64,000 nucleotides of DNA, from positions 848,001 through 912,000 of the forward strand of contig NZ_CP115465.1 of the NCBI RefSeq assembly GCF_027912535.1, given 5' to 3'. Positions 51,542 to 60,188 of this stretch are shown here, one piece after another. The DNA comes from Brevundimonas sp. NIBR11. Lineage in GTDB: Bacteria > Pseudomonadota > Alphaproteobacteria > Caulobacterales > Caulobacteraceae. The first letter of the stretch is position 1. Every line of letters starts with the position of its first letter. A program made the position numbers and the translations under genes. The notes under the pieces are model-generated. The model made no database searches, was not told where the DNA came from, and worked only from the letters and a program-made list of their open reading frames with translations.

Positions 51542-52372
51542 ATGGCCAACTCGGTCAACACCAACCTCGGCGCGATGGTCGCGCTGCAAAACCTGAACGC
51601 CACCAACGCCGATCTGGCGATGACCCAGACCCGCATCAACACCGGGAAAAAGGTCTCCAACGCCAAGGACAACGGGGCCATCTGGGCGATCGCCCAGGGC
51701 CAACGAGCCGATATCGGTGCGTTGAACGCGGTCAAAACCTCGCTCGACCGCGGTATTTCGGCGGTGGACGTGAGCCTGGCGGCCGGCGAGAGCATCTCTG
51801 ATCTCTTGCTGCAACTGAAGGAGAAGGCACTGGCGGCGACCGACAAGTCGCTGTCGACGGCATCGAGGAAAGCGCTGAACGAAGACTTCAAAGCCATCCG
51901 CGACCAGATCAACACGGTTGCCGCAAACGCCGACTTCAACGGGGTCAACCTTCTGAAGACGGGCGCGACCGGCTTCCAGGCTCTGGCCAATGCGGCGGGC
52001 ACCGCCTCCATGACGGTCACCCCCGAGGTGCTGTCGCTGGGGTCGACGAACGTCACCGTCGCCGCGACCACGACCATCGGGACCTCGACCCTGGCCACCA
52101 CGGCCCTGGGTCTGGTGAACGCCTCCATCGACAACGTGTCCTCCGCGCTGGCGCGTCTGGGTACGAAGTCGAAGGCCCTGGAGACCCATCGCACCTTCGT
52201 CGGCAAGCTGACGGACGCGCTGGAATCGGGGGTCGGCAATCTGGTGGACGCCGATCTGGCGAAGGAAAGCGCCAAGCTCCAGTCGCTGCAGACGAAGCAG
52301 CAGCTGGGCGTGCAGGCGCTGGGCATCGCCAACCAGTCGCCGCAGATCCTTCTGTCGCTGTTCCGCTCGTAA
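51542..52372 (+). CDS. Flagellin
   Basis: A 276-residue flagellin with the conserved N-terminal D0/D1 (VNTNLGAMVALQNL, TRINTGKKVSNAKDN, GAIWAIAQGQRADI) and C-terminal D0/D1 (RLGTKSKALETHRTFVGKL, LVDADLAKESAKLQSLQTKQQLGVQAL, SPQILLSLF). The centre is short and lacks a D2/D3 domain, as in Caulobacter flagellins. GGAAGGA precedes the ATG. The filament subunit is exported and probably glycosylated by the FlmG-like protein. Confidence 0.96.
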   Translation: MANSVNTNLGAMVALQNLNATNADLAMTQTRINTGKKVSNAKDNGAIWAIAQGQRADIGALNAVKTSLDRGISAVDVSLAAGESISDLLLQLKEKALAATDKSLSTASRKALNEDFKAIRDQINTVAANADFNGVNLLKTGATGFQALANAAGTASMTVTPEVLSLGSTNVTVAATTTIGTSTLATTALGLVNASIDNVSSALARLGTKSKALETHRTFVGKLTDALESGVGNLVDADLAKESAKLQSLQTKQQLGVQALGIANQSPQILLSLFRS

Positions 52373-52377
52373 GAGCG

Positions 52378-52412
52378 ACGCCGGGGAGCCAAGGCTCCCC
52401 GGCGTTCTTGTT
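52378..52412 (+). terminator. Intrinsic terminator after flagellin
   Basis: ACGCCGGGGAGCC (52378-52390) pairs with GGCTCCCCGGCGT (52393-52405), followed by TCTTGTT. The perfect stem directly follows the flagellin stop. Confidence 0.85.
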
Positions 52413-52419
52413 CGTCGAA

Positions 52420-52461
52420 GAGCGCTACCGCTCGACGCGCGGCGTCTCGCGCCTGAGCGCG
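52420..52461. repeat. Imperfect repeat, copy 1
   Basis: GAGCGCTACCGCTCG followed by a GC-rich arm and CTGAGCGCG resembles copy 2 at 52747-52788 (GGCGCTACCGCTCG ... TTGAGCGCG). The two copies flank the tiny-ORF transcript at 52552-52740. Confidence 0.5.
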
Positions 52462-52551
52462 GGATCACGAAATGCGGAGGGGGCCTTTGCGGAAGGGCCG
52501 AAGCGACCCTACCTTGAAGGTCCTGTTCAACAGTCGAAAGGAGGTGATCAA

Positions 52552-52617
52552 GTGATCTCATTGTCCCAAACCCGTACGGTGACCGAAGCTTGGTCCTCCC
52601 ACGAGGTCCGGGCCTGA
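52552..52617 (+). CDS. Tiny ORF (21 codons) with a near-complete anti-16S Shine-Dalgarno
   Basis: GTG 52552 to TGA 52617 encodes 21 residues beginning MISLSQTRTVTEAWSS and ending HEVRA. It is preceded by GAAAGGAGGTGATC at 52536-52549, fully complementary to the usual 3' end of 16S rRNA (GATCACCTCCTTTC). The core is 7 nt from the GTG. A hairpin-bearing leader follows and a strong terminator ends the unit at 52740. It may be a leader peptide, a small protein or a translation-related RNA. Confidence 0.55.
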   Translation: MISLSQTRTVTEAWSSHEVRA

Positions 52618-52708
52618 TTACTTCCTTTGCGCGCTGACGCCCCTTCGGGCTGCCTGAGCGCAGAGTCAGGCTGAGTTATCGGTCAGGCCGTACGCGGTCC
52701 GACAATGG

Positions 52709-52740
52709 GGCCCGCCGGAGCAATCCGGCGGGCCTTTTTG
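52709..52740 (+). terminator. Intrinsic terminator ending the tiny-ORF unit
   Basis: GGCCCGCCGGA (52709-52719) pairs with TCCGGCGGGCC (52724-52734) around GCAA, followed by TTTTTG. Textbook form. Confidence 0.88.
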
Positions 52741-52746
52741 CTTGAG

Positions 52747-52788
52747 GGCGCTACCGCTCGGCTCGCGGAGCCTCGCTGCTTGAGCGCG
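52747..52788. repeat. Imperfect repeat, copy 2
   Basis: GGCGCTACCGCTCGG followed by CTCGCGGAGCCTCGC and TTGAGCGCG; it matches copy 1 at 52420-52461 in both ends and spacing. Confidence 0.5.
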
Positions 52789-52790
52789 AA

Positions 52791-53450
52791 CTACGAGAAC
52801 AGCCCCTGCACCCAGTGGCCGGCCTGGACGAACCAGTCGGCGCTGGCGAGAAAGAGGCGGGAGATCAGCTCCCAAGCGGCCCAGACGAAGATGCAGAACC
52901 CGGCGACCCCGACCCAGGCGGCGCCGATCAGGACGCCGTCGCGCTGCATCAGGCCGAAGCCGAACAGGGCGACGAAAAGCGACGGGAACAGGTTGCCGCC
53001 GAAGATGGGCAGCATGACGATGACGGTCAGAAGGCTGGAGACGACGCCGATCAGAACCTCCGCGACCTCGCCGCTCAGGAAGCTGAAGCGGGGTCTGGAC
53101 AGCCGCTCGATGAACAGCAGGGGTTTCCTCACCTTGCCGATCGTGGCGCGGTAGTTGTCGCGCGGCAGGCTCGAGTTTAGAGCCCACCTCGGCATCCAGA
53201 GCTGGTCGCGGCGGATGACCAGCTGAAGGCAGATCAGCAGCATCGGCGCGCCCAGGATGGTGGTCGATCCTGGTATGGGGGAGGCGATGGCGTTGATCAG
53301 ACCGAAGAAGACCATCATGGCCCCGAAGCCGCGTTCCCCGAACGCATTGACCAGCTCGCCCAGATAGAGCTTCGGGTCTGCCTTGGCGCCGATGTCGTCC
53401 AGCACCTGGGAGAAGGGCCGCGTGTCGCTCTGATAGTCGTAGTCTGGCAT
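52791..53450 (-). CDS. ExoD-like exopolysaccharide synthesis protein, copy 1
   Basis: A 219-residue membrane protein of the ExoD family. Family elements are LYLGELVNAFGERGFGAMMVFFGLI, IPGSTTILGAPMLLI, RRDQLWMPRW and LPIFGGNLFPSLFVALFGFGLMQRDG. Four or five hydrophobic helices. The start MPDYDYQ at 53450 is preferred. In Rhizobium exoD affects exopolysaccharide and alkali tolerance. A paralogue follows upstream at 53527. Confidence 0.87.
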   Translation of the reverse strand: MPDYDYQSDTRPFSQVLDDIGAKADPKLYLGELVNAFGERGFGAMMVFFGLINAIASPIPGSTTILGAPMLLICLQLVIRRDQLWMPRWALNSSLPRDNYRATIGKVRKPLLFIERLSRPRFSFLSGEVAEVLIGVVSSLLTVIVMLPIFGGNLFPSLFVALFGFGLMQRDGVLIGAAWVGVAGFCIFVWAAWELISRLFLASADWFVQAGHWVQGLFS

Positions 53451-53526
53451 CAGGCACGGGCTCGGCGAGGTGTGAAAGCCATCTAGCCACGACCCTGCGT
53501 CGCCGCCACTTAACAATGCGACAGAA

Positions 53527-54162
53527 CTAGAAAATCCCGGTGATCCAGCCGAACCCGGCGCTGAAACCGGCGACGACCAGTTTCCAGGCGAGGATCAAAA
53601 CCGCCACTGTCACGCCCGTCATGATCCAGCCCAGCAGGACGGCCAGACCGTCGCGCTGCATGATGCCGAGCGAGAAGAAGCCGATCGCTATGGCCGGAAT
53701 CAGGTTGCCGCCGAAGACCGGAAGAACGAGGACGGCGGAGAGGATCAGACAGGCCAGGCCGATCAGACCCTGACCCAGGCGGCCGGTGAGGAAATAGAGG
53801 CGCGGGCGCGACAGGGCCTCGGAGAACCGGATGACCTTCATCAAACGGCCGCTGAGGGTTCGAAAGGTTTCGCGTTTGACCGAGGCGCGGGCCAGCCAGT
53901 TCGGAAGCCAGAGACTGTCGCGGCCCCAGGCCAGTTCGGCGGACACGAACAGAAGCGGCGCGCCGGTCAGGGTGGTGCCCCCGGGCGGCCAGGGGAGCAG
54001 GTTGACGACGGCGAACAGGAGCATGACGGCGCCGAACGCCCGGTCCCCGAACGCCTGCACGATCTCGCCGAGGTAGAGCTTTTCGCCGCCATGGGCTCCC
54101 AGCCGCTCCAGGGTGTCGGAGAAGCGGCGGGGACGACCGGTCGAGGTCTCCGTGAAGCTCAC
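53527..54162 (-). CDS. ExoD-like exopolysaccharide synthesis protein, copy 2
   Basis: A 211-residue paralogue with a GTG start. It shares the layout LYLGEIVQAFGDRAFGAVMLLFAVV, PPGGTTLTGAPLLFV, GRDSLWLPNWL and LPVFGGNLIPAIAIGFFSLGIMQRDG with copy 1. About 75 bp separates the two genes; they arose by duplication. Functional redundancy or a heteromeric unit is possible. Confidence 0.87.
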   Translation of the reverse strand: MSFTETSTGRPRRFSDTLERLGAHGGEKLYLGEIVQAFGDRAFGAVMLLFAVVNLLPWPPGGTTLTGAPLLFVSAELAWGRDSLWLPNWLARASVKRETFRTLSGRLMKVIRFSEALSRPRLYFLTGRLGQGLIGLACLILSAVLVLPVFGGNLIPAIAIGFFSLGIMQRDGLAVLLGWIMTGVTVAVLILAWKLVVAGFSAGFGWITGIF

Positions 54163-54202
54163 GGCGCGAGCCTGGAGCGGAACCGCGTCGGTTTCGAGTG
54201 GA

Positions 54203-54397
54203 TCAATCCTCGACGTGCTCGGGCTTGCCCTTGCGCTTGGTATGGGCGAAGTCCTCGAGCTGCTTCTCAGTCATGGACTCCGCCATCTGTTTCGAGGCGC
54301 CCTTGAGCTTCGACTTGGGCGTGTCGCCTCGCTTGGCGGACAGGGCGGACAGGGCGGCCCCGGCGGCTTTCTGCTGGGCTGCGGATTTGGCGGGCAT
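54203..54397 (-). CDS. DUF3008 family small protein
   Basis: A 64-residue basic protein beginning MPAKSAAQQKAAGAAL and ending ESMTEKQLEDFAHTKRKGKPEH, the DUF3008 pattern. GGAAGGAGACTG precedes the ATG. Function unknown; it resembles stress-linked small basic proteins. Confidence 0.85.
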   Translation of the reverse strand: MPAKSAAQQKAAGAALSALSAKRGDTPKSKLKGASKQMAESMTEKQLEDFAHTKRKGKPEHVED

Positions 54398-54445
54398 GGT
54401 TCAGTCTCCTTCCGGAGTTCCAACCGTTCGCCGCCGAGGGGGTTC

Positions 54446-55609
54446 CTACGACCCCAGCAGCTCCCGCCCGATCAGGAAGCGGCGGATCTCGTTGGTGCCG
54501 GCTCCGATGTCGTAAAGCTTGGCGTCGCGGACGAGGCGTTCGACGGGCCACTCCTTGGTGTAGCCCGCGCCGCCGAGGGCCTGGACGGCTTCCAACGAGA
54601 CCTTCACGGCGTTCTCGGAGGCCAGAAGAATCGCGCCGGCGGCGTCGTAGCGGGTGGTCTTGCCGGCGTCGCAGGCCTTGGCCACGGCGTAGACGTAGGT
54701 GCGGGCGGAGTTGAGGGCGACGTACATGTCGGCGACCTTGGCCTGCATTAGCTGGAAGGAGCCGATGGCCTTGCCGAACTGCTTGCGCTCACGGACGTAG
54801 GGCAGGACGACGTCGAGGGCCGCCTGCATGATGCCCAAGGGACCGCCCGACAGGACGGTGCGCTCGTAGTCGAGCCCCGACATGAGGACGCCGGCGCCGC
54901 CGCCTACAGGACCCATGACGTTCTCTTCCGGGACCTCGCAGTCTTCGAACACCAGTTCGGCCGTGTCGGAGCCGCGCATGCCCATCTTGTCGAGCTTCTT
55001 GGAGACGCTGAAGCCCTTCATTCCCTTCTCGATCAGGAAGGTGGTGACGCCGCCGTTGCCTTCGCCCGTGCGGGCATAGACGACCAGGGTGTCGGCGGTC
55101 GGGGAGTTGGTGATCCAGAATTTGGTCCCGTTCAGGACGTAGCGGTCGCCCTTCTTCTCGGCCCGGGTCCGCATGGACATGACGTCGGAGCCGGAGCCGG
55201 CCTCGGACATGGCGAGCGAGCCCAGGTGTTCGCCGGAGATCAGTTTGGGCAGGTATTTCTGCTTCTGCTCAGGGTTGCCCCAACGGCGGATCTGGTTGAC
55301 GCACAGGTTGGAGTGGGCGCCGTAGGAGAGACCGATCGAGGCGGAGGCGCGGGAAACTTCTTCCATCGCCACGACGTGTTCGAGATAGCCCATGCCGAGG
55401 CCGCCGTACTCTTCCTCGACCGTGATGCCGTGCAGGCCCAGTTCGCCCATCTCGGGCCACAGGTCGCGGGCGAAGGTGTTGGTCTCGTCGATCTCGGCGG
55501 CGCGCGGGGCCAAGCGGTCGGCGGCCCAGCGGGCGGTGGTCTCGCGGATCATGTCGGCGTTCTCGCCGAGGCCGAAATCCATCGATTGGGGTGCGTTCGG
55601 AATGCTCAT
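54446..55609 (-). CDS. Isovaleryl-CoA dehydrogenase
   Basis: A 387-residue acyl-CoA dehydrogenase. Typical motifs are [48 protein letters not shown] (in parts), [16 protein letters not shown] (FAD loop), [17 protein letters not shown] and [17 protein letters not shown] with the catalytic Glu of the isovaleryl type near VLSGGPLG. It ends [19 protein letters not shown]. Catalyses isovaleryl-CoA oxidation in leucine breakdown; the partial carboxylase at 63465-64000 is a related pathway component, but is not adjacent. Confidence 0.93.
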   Translation of the reverse strand: MSIPNAPQSMDFGLGENADMIRETTARWAADRLAPRAAEIDETNTFARDLWPEMGELGLHGITVEEEYGGLGMGYLEHVVAMEEVSRASASIGLSYGAHSNLCVNQIRRWGNPEQKQKYLPKLISGEHLGSLAMSEAGSGSDVMSMRTRAEKKGDRYVLNGTKFWITNSPTADTLVVYARTGEGNGGVTTFLIEKGMKGFSVSKKLDKMGMRGSDTAELVFEDCEVPEENVMGPVGGGAGVLMSGLDYERTVLSGGPLGIMQAALDVVLPYVRERKQFGKAIGSFQLMQAKVADMYVALNSARTYVYAVAKACDAGKTTRYDAAGAILLASENAVKVSLEAVQALGGAGYTKEWPVERLVRDAKLYDIGAGTNEIRRFLIGRELLGS

Positions 55610-55652
55610 GGCGAGCGAGGTAGCACGATCCCCTGTCGGCTGGGGAGGGGTG

Positions 55653-57317
55653 TCAGTCCCCGCCCGGCAGGCCGAACTTGCGGTACAGGTTCACCGAGGA
55701 GACGCCGACGCAGGCCAGGCCGATCAGGGCCAGGACCCAGCCGATGATGGTCAGGTCGCCGCCGCCCGACTGTTCCGCCGCACGGCGGAAGGCCGCCATC
55801 GAGGCGCCGAAGGACACCAGGCCCACGCCGCCCATGAAGATGAAGGGTCCGGTCTCGCTCCAGTCGAACTTGGCCGGGGCTTCGAACTCGATCTCGTGGC
55901 GCAAAATCGATCCTCCCCCGGTCAGGGTCAGGTCCTCGCCGAAGAGGTTGTTCTCTGAGCCGTCGGGTTCGTCGCGCGGCTCGGGAGTCCACAAGGGACG
56001 TTCGAAGGCGGGCTCGGGCGCGTCCTCCAGCGGGGTCAGGACCAGTTCGGCGATCGGCGCCGCGTCGACCTGGGCGGCGAAGTAGGGCGGGCGTTCGATG
56101 CGGAGGGGCTCCACCCAGGTCTCGACCTCGGTCGGGGCGGCCTCGGCGAAGACGGGGGCGGTCTCCGTTTCGAAAGCGGCGCCTTCGCTGGGCGCCGGTT
56201 CGACCTCCGGCGGCGGGGCGGCCTCCGGTTCAGGCAGGGCGACTTCGGCCACGGCGTGGGCGATCGAGACGGGGTCGGGCTGGATCGGCTCCTCGACGGG
56301 CGTCGCCGGACGCAGATAGGGGAGGGGACCCACCATGACCGAGTTGTACGGCGCATACCGTGCGGCGGCCCAGGCGGAGCCTTCGACCGGTGCAGGCGGA
56401 GCGGGCGGCAGGGCGTCTTCCGCGACGACCTCTGGGGCCGAGTCGTCGGTCGCTTCGTCAGCAGGCGTCGTTTCGGCGACGACGGCTTCATCGTCGGCTT
56501 CCGGCGAGGGCTGATCGGCCTTGGCGGTGACACCCTCTTCGGGCGCTAGGGCGGCCTCTTCGAACGCAGGAGCCTCGGCGGGCGGATTGTCGTTGGACGG
56601 CGAGGGCGCCTCGACCGTCCCGGGCGCGATCGTCTCGGCGTCGGCCAACGAGGTCTCGCCCTGAACGAGGCGGGCGGGGGCTTCGCCGAGCAGGGCCGCG
56701 ACGGCGGCGCCGCGCACGTCCATCGGCTCCGCATGGGCGGCGGAAGTTTCGGCTACAGGCTGGAAGGCGATCTCGACCGCCGGCTTGTCGGCGGTCGCCT
56801 CGAGGGGCTGGCCGACGCCGGGCGGGGGCAGGGGGGCGCTGAGGAGGTCGGACAGGGCGACGGGCGCGCCCGGATTGGCCACGAACAGGGCGCGCTCAGC
56901 GGCGCGACGGCGCAGGGCCGTTTCCGGCAGGGCAGGCTCGGGCCAACCCATCATGGCGTCGGCGGCCTCGCCCGGCGATCCGGCGTTCAGGCGCCTGCAA
57001 ACGTCGGACGCGACGAACTCGTCGACCCCGACCGAGAAGGCGAAGCTGACCAGGGCGTCGAACTGATGCTGGTTCAGCGCGGCGGGGACGGTCTCGTTCA
57101 CCGACTTCTCGACCGGCAGGAGATCGTAGCGCAGCAGGAGTTCGGCGTCGGCTTCCGACACCGTGGCGCCTTCGCGCGCGGAGACAGTGTGGCCGTAGCC
57201 GATGACCCAGCCGCCCTCCTCGCGCTGGATCGCTCGGGGGCGGAAACCCTCGAAACTCTTGATCAGGACGATCCCCTCGCGGGAGACCTTCAGGTTCTGT
57301 CTGGCGGCGTCGGACAA
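55653..57317 (-). CDS. spmX: SpmX-like stalked-pole muramidase-domain protein
   Basis: A 554-residue protein. Residues 1-150 form a GH24 phage-lysozyme domain with Glu23 in SFEGFRPRA and GYGHT at 41-45. The lysozyme Asp and Thr positions are Arg32 and Val38, so catalysis is probably lost. A long acidic, Ala/Pro-rich linker (about 180-475) follows, then two membrane helices at the C-terminus ([20 protein letters not shown] and [19 protein letters not shown]). This is the SpmX plan; SpmX recruits DivJ to the stalked pole. TTG 57317 is used; TTG 57371 is an alternative. Confidence 0.85.
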   Translation of the reverse strand: MSDAARQNLKVSREGIVLIKSFEGFRPRAIQREEGGWVIGYGHTVSAREGATVSEADAELLLRYDLLPVEKSVNETVPAALNQHQFDALVSFAFSVGVDEFVASDVCRRLNAGSPGEAADAMMGWPEPALPETALRRRAAERALFVANPGAPVALSDLLSAPLPPPGVGQPLEATADKPAVEIAFQPVAETSAAHAEPMDVRGAAVAALLGEAPARLVQGETSLADAETIAPGTVEAPSPSNDNPPAEAPAFEEAALAPEEGVTAKADQPSPEADDEAVVAETTPADEATDDSAPEVVAEDALPPAPPAPVEGSAWAAARYAPYNSVMVGPLPYLRPATPVEEPIQPDPVSIAHAVAEVALPEPEAAPPPEVEPAPSEGAAFETETAPVFAEAAPTEVETWVEPLRIERPPYFAAQVDAAPIAELVLTPLEDAPEPAFERPLWTPEPRDEPDGSENNLFGEDLTLTGGGSILRHEIEFEAPAKFDWSETGPFIFMGGVGLVSFGASMAAFRRAAEQSGGGDLTIIGWVLALIGLACVGVSSVNLYRKFGLPGGD

Positions 57318-57395
57318 CGGAAATGACCCAAATCGAGACAGGGCGCGGTCGCCCCACAGGGGAGCGAGCAAACACCGCGCCGGTCGAACTCGTTT

Positions 57396-58805
57396 CTACA
57401 GCAGGACGAGGGTCGCGAGGCCGAGGAAGATGAGGAACCCAAAGAAATCCGTCGTCGCCGTGACGAAGACGGCCGAGGAAACGGCCGGGTCGAACTTCAG
57501 CTTGGACAGGGTCAGAGGGGTCAGCACCCCAACGGTGGCGGCCACGATCAGGTTCAGAACCATGGCGGTCCCGATGACCAGACCGATCTTCCAGTTCTCG
57601 TCCCGGAACCAGAGGGCCGTCGCCAGGCCGATCAGGGGGGCCAGGATCAGGCCGTTGGCCATGCCGACGACCAGTTCGCGCACGAAGGTGCGGGGCGCGT
57701 TCGAACTGTTCAACTCGCGGGTGGCGAGGGCGCGCACGGTGACGGTCAGGGCCTGGGTGCCCGCGTTGCCGCCGATGGCCGAGACGATCGGCATCAGGAT
57801 GGCCAAGGCGACGATCTGCTGGATCGTGCCTTCAAACCAGCCGATGACGCTGGCGCCGATGACGGCGGTGAACAGATTGATGGCCAGCCAAGGCACGCGG
57901 CCGCGCACGATTTCGGGCACCGAAGAGCCGCGGTCCTCGTCGGAGACGCCGGCGAGGCGCAGGATGTCCTCGCGGTTCTCTTCCTGGATGATGTTGACGA
58001 TGTCATCGACCGTGATCTGGCCGACTAGCCGTCCGGCCGCGTCGATGACGGGCGCCGAGATCAGGTGGTATTTCTCGAAGACGTAGGCGACCTCTTCCTG
58101 ATCGGTGTCGGCGGCGATTTCGTTGACCGGCTCCATCAGGTCCAGGAGCTTCACCGAACGGGCGGCGCGCAGAAGACCCGAGATTGGGATCCCGCCGACG
58201 GGGCGGTTCAGCGGATCGACGACATAGATGTCGAAGAAGAGTTCGGGCAGGTCCTCGCCTTGGGCGCGGACGTGGTCGATGGTGTCGCCGACGGTCCAGA
58301 ACTGGGGCGCGGCCATGACCTCGCGCTGCATCAGGCGGCCGGCGGTGTCCTCGGCGTAGCCCAGGGAGCTCTCGATGGCGGCGCGGTCGGTCGCCGGCAT
58401 GGCGGCCAGAACCTGTTCGCGCTGATCGTCTTCCAGGTCCTCGACCACAGCGGCGGCGTCGTCGGAATCCAGTTCCTGAAGCGCCTCGGCCAAGGTGGCG
58501 TTGGGGACGCGCTCCAGCACTTCCTCACGGATGCCGTCGTCGAGTTCGGGCAGGGTGTCGGCCAGTAGCTCGGGCGGCAGCCACAAGACCACCACGGCGC
58601 GATGCTCGGCCGTCAGGAAGCCCATCAGATCGGCGACATCTGCGGGATGCAGATCTTCGAGCAGGGACCGAAGGCGAATGCCGTCGCCGTCGTCGGCGGC
58701 GTCGACCACCTTCTCGACGAAGGACGCCGTCAGGACATAGTCCTCGTCGAGCGCTTCGTGGTCTTCGATGACGTCGGGATCGAGAGCAGCGGTGCGTTCG
58801 CTCAT
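57396..58805 (-). CDS. mgtE: Magnesium transporter MgtE
   Basis: A 469-residue protein. The N-domain has DLHPADVADLMGFLTAEHRAVVVLWLPPE and a helical repeat, then two CBS domains (about residues 150-270: VMAAPQFWTV, VDPLNRPVGGIPISGLLRA, LISAPVIDAAGRLVGQITVDD). Five membrane helices follow, with RVPWLAINLFTAV, SAIGGNAGTQALTVTVRALA and ANGLILAPLIGLATALW. The GNAGTQ pore motif is diagnostic. Mg2+ gating through the CBS region is known in the family. Confidence 0.94.
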   Translation of the reverse strand: MSERTAALDPDVIEDHEALDEDYVLTASFVEKVVDAADDGDGIRLRSLLEDLHPADVADLMGFLTAEHRAVVVLWLPPELLADTLPELDDGIREEVLERVPNATLAEALQELDSDDAAAVVEDLEDDQREQVLAAMPATDRAAIESSLGYAEDTAGRLMQREVMAAPQFWTVGDTIDHVRAQGEDLPELFFDIYVVDPLNRPVGGIPISGLLRAARSVKLLDLMEPVNEIAADTDQEEVAYVFEKYHLISAPVIDAAGRLVGQITVDDIVNIIQEENREDILRLAGVSDEDRGSSVPEIVRGRVPWLAINLFTAVIGASVIGWFEGTIQQIVALAILMPIVSAIGGNAGTQALTVTVRALATRELNSSNAPRTFVRELVVGMANGLILAPLIGLATALWFRDENWKIGLVIGTAMVLNLIVAATVGVLTPLTLSKLKFDPAVSSAVFVTATTDFFGFLIFLGLATLVLL

Positions 58806-58947
58806 GGAGTCGCCCCCCTCTCTCGATGTGAATCAGCCGATCGCGCCGATTGTATCCCTTGTGCAGGATTGGTCAGCCCAATCCCGATTTTTGTTTTCAC
58901 GCACCGGGAAGGCAGGGCCGGTAGTGCTCCGCCGGGTGCGTGAACAA

Positions 58948-59032
58948 TGGTGCGGTCGAGAAGACTCGAACTTCCACGGGTTGCCCCACAGCGACCTCAA
59001 CGCTGCGCGTCTACCAATTCCGCCACGACCGC
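58948..59032 (-). tRNA. tRNA-Leu(GAG)
   Basis: Acceptor GCGGTCG/CGACCGC, D-arm GGCGGAATTGGTAGACGC, anticodon stem CAGCG/CGCTG with loop TTGAGGT (anticodon GAG), long variable arm, T-loop AGTTCGAGTC and encoded CCA. 85 nt with CCA. Confidence 0.94.
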
Positions 59033-59082
59033 TCGCATCGGAGGCGCGCTGATAGCGGAGTGTGACGGGGAAGGGAAGGGGC

Positions 59083-59379
59083 TTAGGCGGCGCCGGCCAT
59101 GAAGTCGTAGACATCGGCGGGGCGCGTCACGGTGATGGCGATGCGGTCCTCGCGGATTTCGATCTGGCCGCGGGCGACGGGGTGGTTGTTGGCGAGGATC
59201 CAGACTTCGTCGTGCTCGGAGGCGTTCAGCGGAATCACGGCGCCGCGACCCATCTTCAGAAGCTGGGACATGGGCAGCACGGAGCGACCCAGGACGACCG
59301 ACAATTCGACGTCTACGGCTTCGATCTGGCTCAAGGTCTCTCCGGATACGCTGGAGGGCACAGACGACTGGTCTTGCAT
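59083..59379 (-). CDS. fliN: Flagellar motor switch protein FliN-like
   Basis: A 98-residue protein with a SpoA/FliN domain: [55 protein letters not shown]. It forms the C-ring base with FliM/FliG. The start MQDQSSV at 59379 is preferred. It stands alone, divergent from lipB, away from other motor genes; the fold is also used by secretion ATPase-ring proteins, but size and sequence fit FliN. Confidence 0.86.
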   Translation of the reverse strand: MQDQSSVPSSVSGETLSQIEAVDVELSVVLGRSVLPMSQLLKMGRGAVIPLNASEHDEVWILANNHPVARGQIEIREDRIAITVTRPADVYDFMAGAA

Positions 59380-59410
59380 TGGCGGCCCTCGGGGACACAT
59401 TGGGGCGATC

Positions 59411-60127
59411 ATGCTTGCCGACCCGTTAAGCCCTGCCGTTTCCCCGCTGATTCGCAGCGACGGCCGCCCCGTCGAATGGGTCGTGGCGCCCGGTTACGTG
59501 CCCTACGAAGAGGCCGTGGCCGAGATGGAGGCGAGGGTGGCCCGGATCGCGGCCGGCGAGGCCGCCGAGCGGGTGTGGTTGCTGGAACATCCGCCGCTCT
59601 ACACCGCCGGCGTCTCGGCCAAGGACGACGACCTGATCGACGCGGGTCGGTTCCCGGTGCACCGGACGGGGCGGGGCGGGCAGTTCACCTATCACGGGCC
59701 GGGCCAGCGGGTGGCCTATGTCATGCTGGACCTGAACCGGCGCGGCAAGGACGTGCGCGGCTTCGTGCGCGGGCTGGAGCAGTGGCTGATCGGGGCGCTG
59801 GACCAGTTCGGGGTCGAGGCGGACGTCCGCGACGGCAGGGTCGGCGTCTGGGTCGAGCGCAAGGGTTCGGGTTGGTCGCGCGAAGACAAGATCGCAGCGA
59901 TCGGCGTCAAGGTGCGGAAGTGGGTCAGCTTTCACGGCGTCAGCCTGAACGTCGAACCCGATCTCGACCATTTCGGCGGCATCGTGCCGTGCGGCATCGC
60001 CGAGCACGGCGTCACCAGTCTGCTCGATCTCGGCGTCACGGCGACGATGGACGAGGCGGACGCCGCCCTGAAGGCCAGCTTCCTGCGCGTTTTTGGCGCA
60101 GCGGCGAATCTGGCGCCTACGAAATAG
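59411..60127 (+). CDS. lipB: Octanoyltransferase LipB
   Basis: A 238-residue ligase-fold transferase that moves octanoyl from acyl-carrier protein to lipoyl domains. Motifs are [31 protein letters not shown], the catalytic Lys in [13 protein letters not shown] and Cys in [16 protein letters not shown]. The start ATG 59411 is preferred over the upstream extension. It is 32 bp from the divergent fliN-like gene. Confidence 0.95.
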   Translation: MLADPLSPAVSPLIRSDGRPVEWVVAPGYVPYEEAVAEMEARVARIAAGEAAERVWLLEHPPLYTAGVSAKDDDLIDAGRFPVHRTGRGGQFTYHGPGQRVAYVMLDLNRRGKDVRGFVRGLEQWLIGALDQFGVEADVRDGRVGVWVERKGSGWSREDKIAAIGVKVRKWVSFHGVSLNVEPDLDHFGGIVPCGIAEHGVTSLLDLGVTATMDEADAALKASFLRVFGAAANLAPTK

Positions 60128-60188
60128 AGACTTAAGGCCTGTACTGTACGGTTTCGTGCAGTTGGCCACTGAGTCGAGGGTTTGTGTC

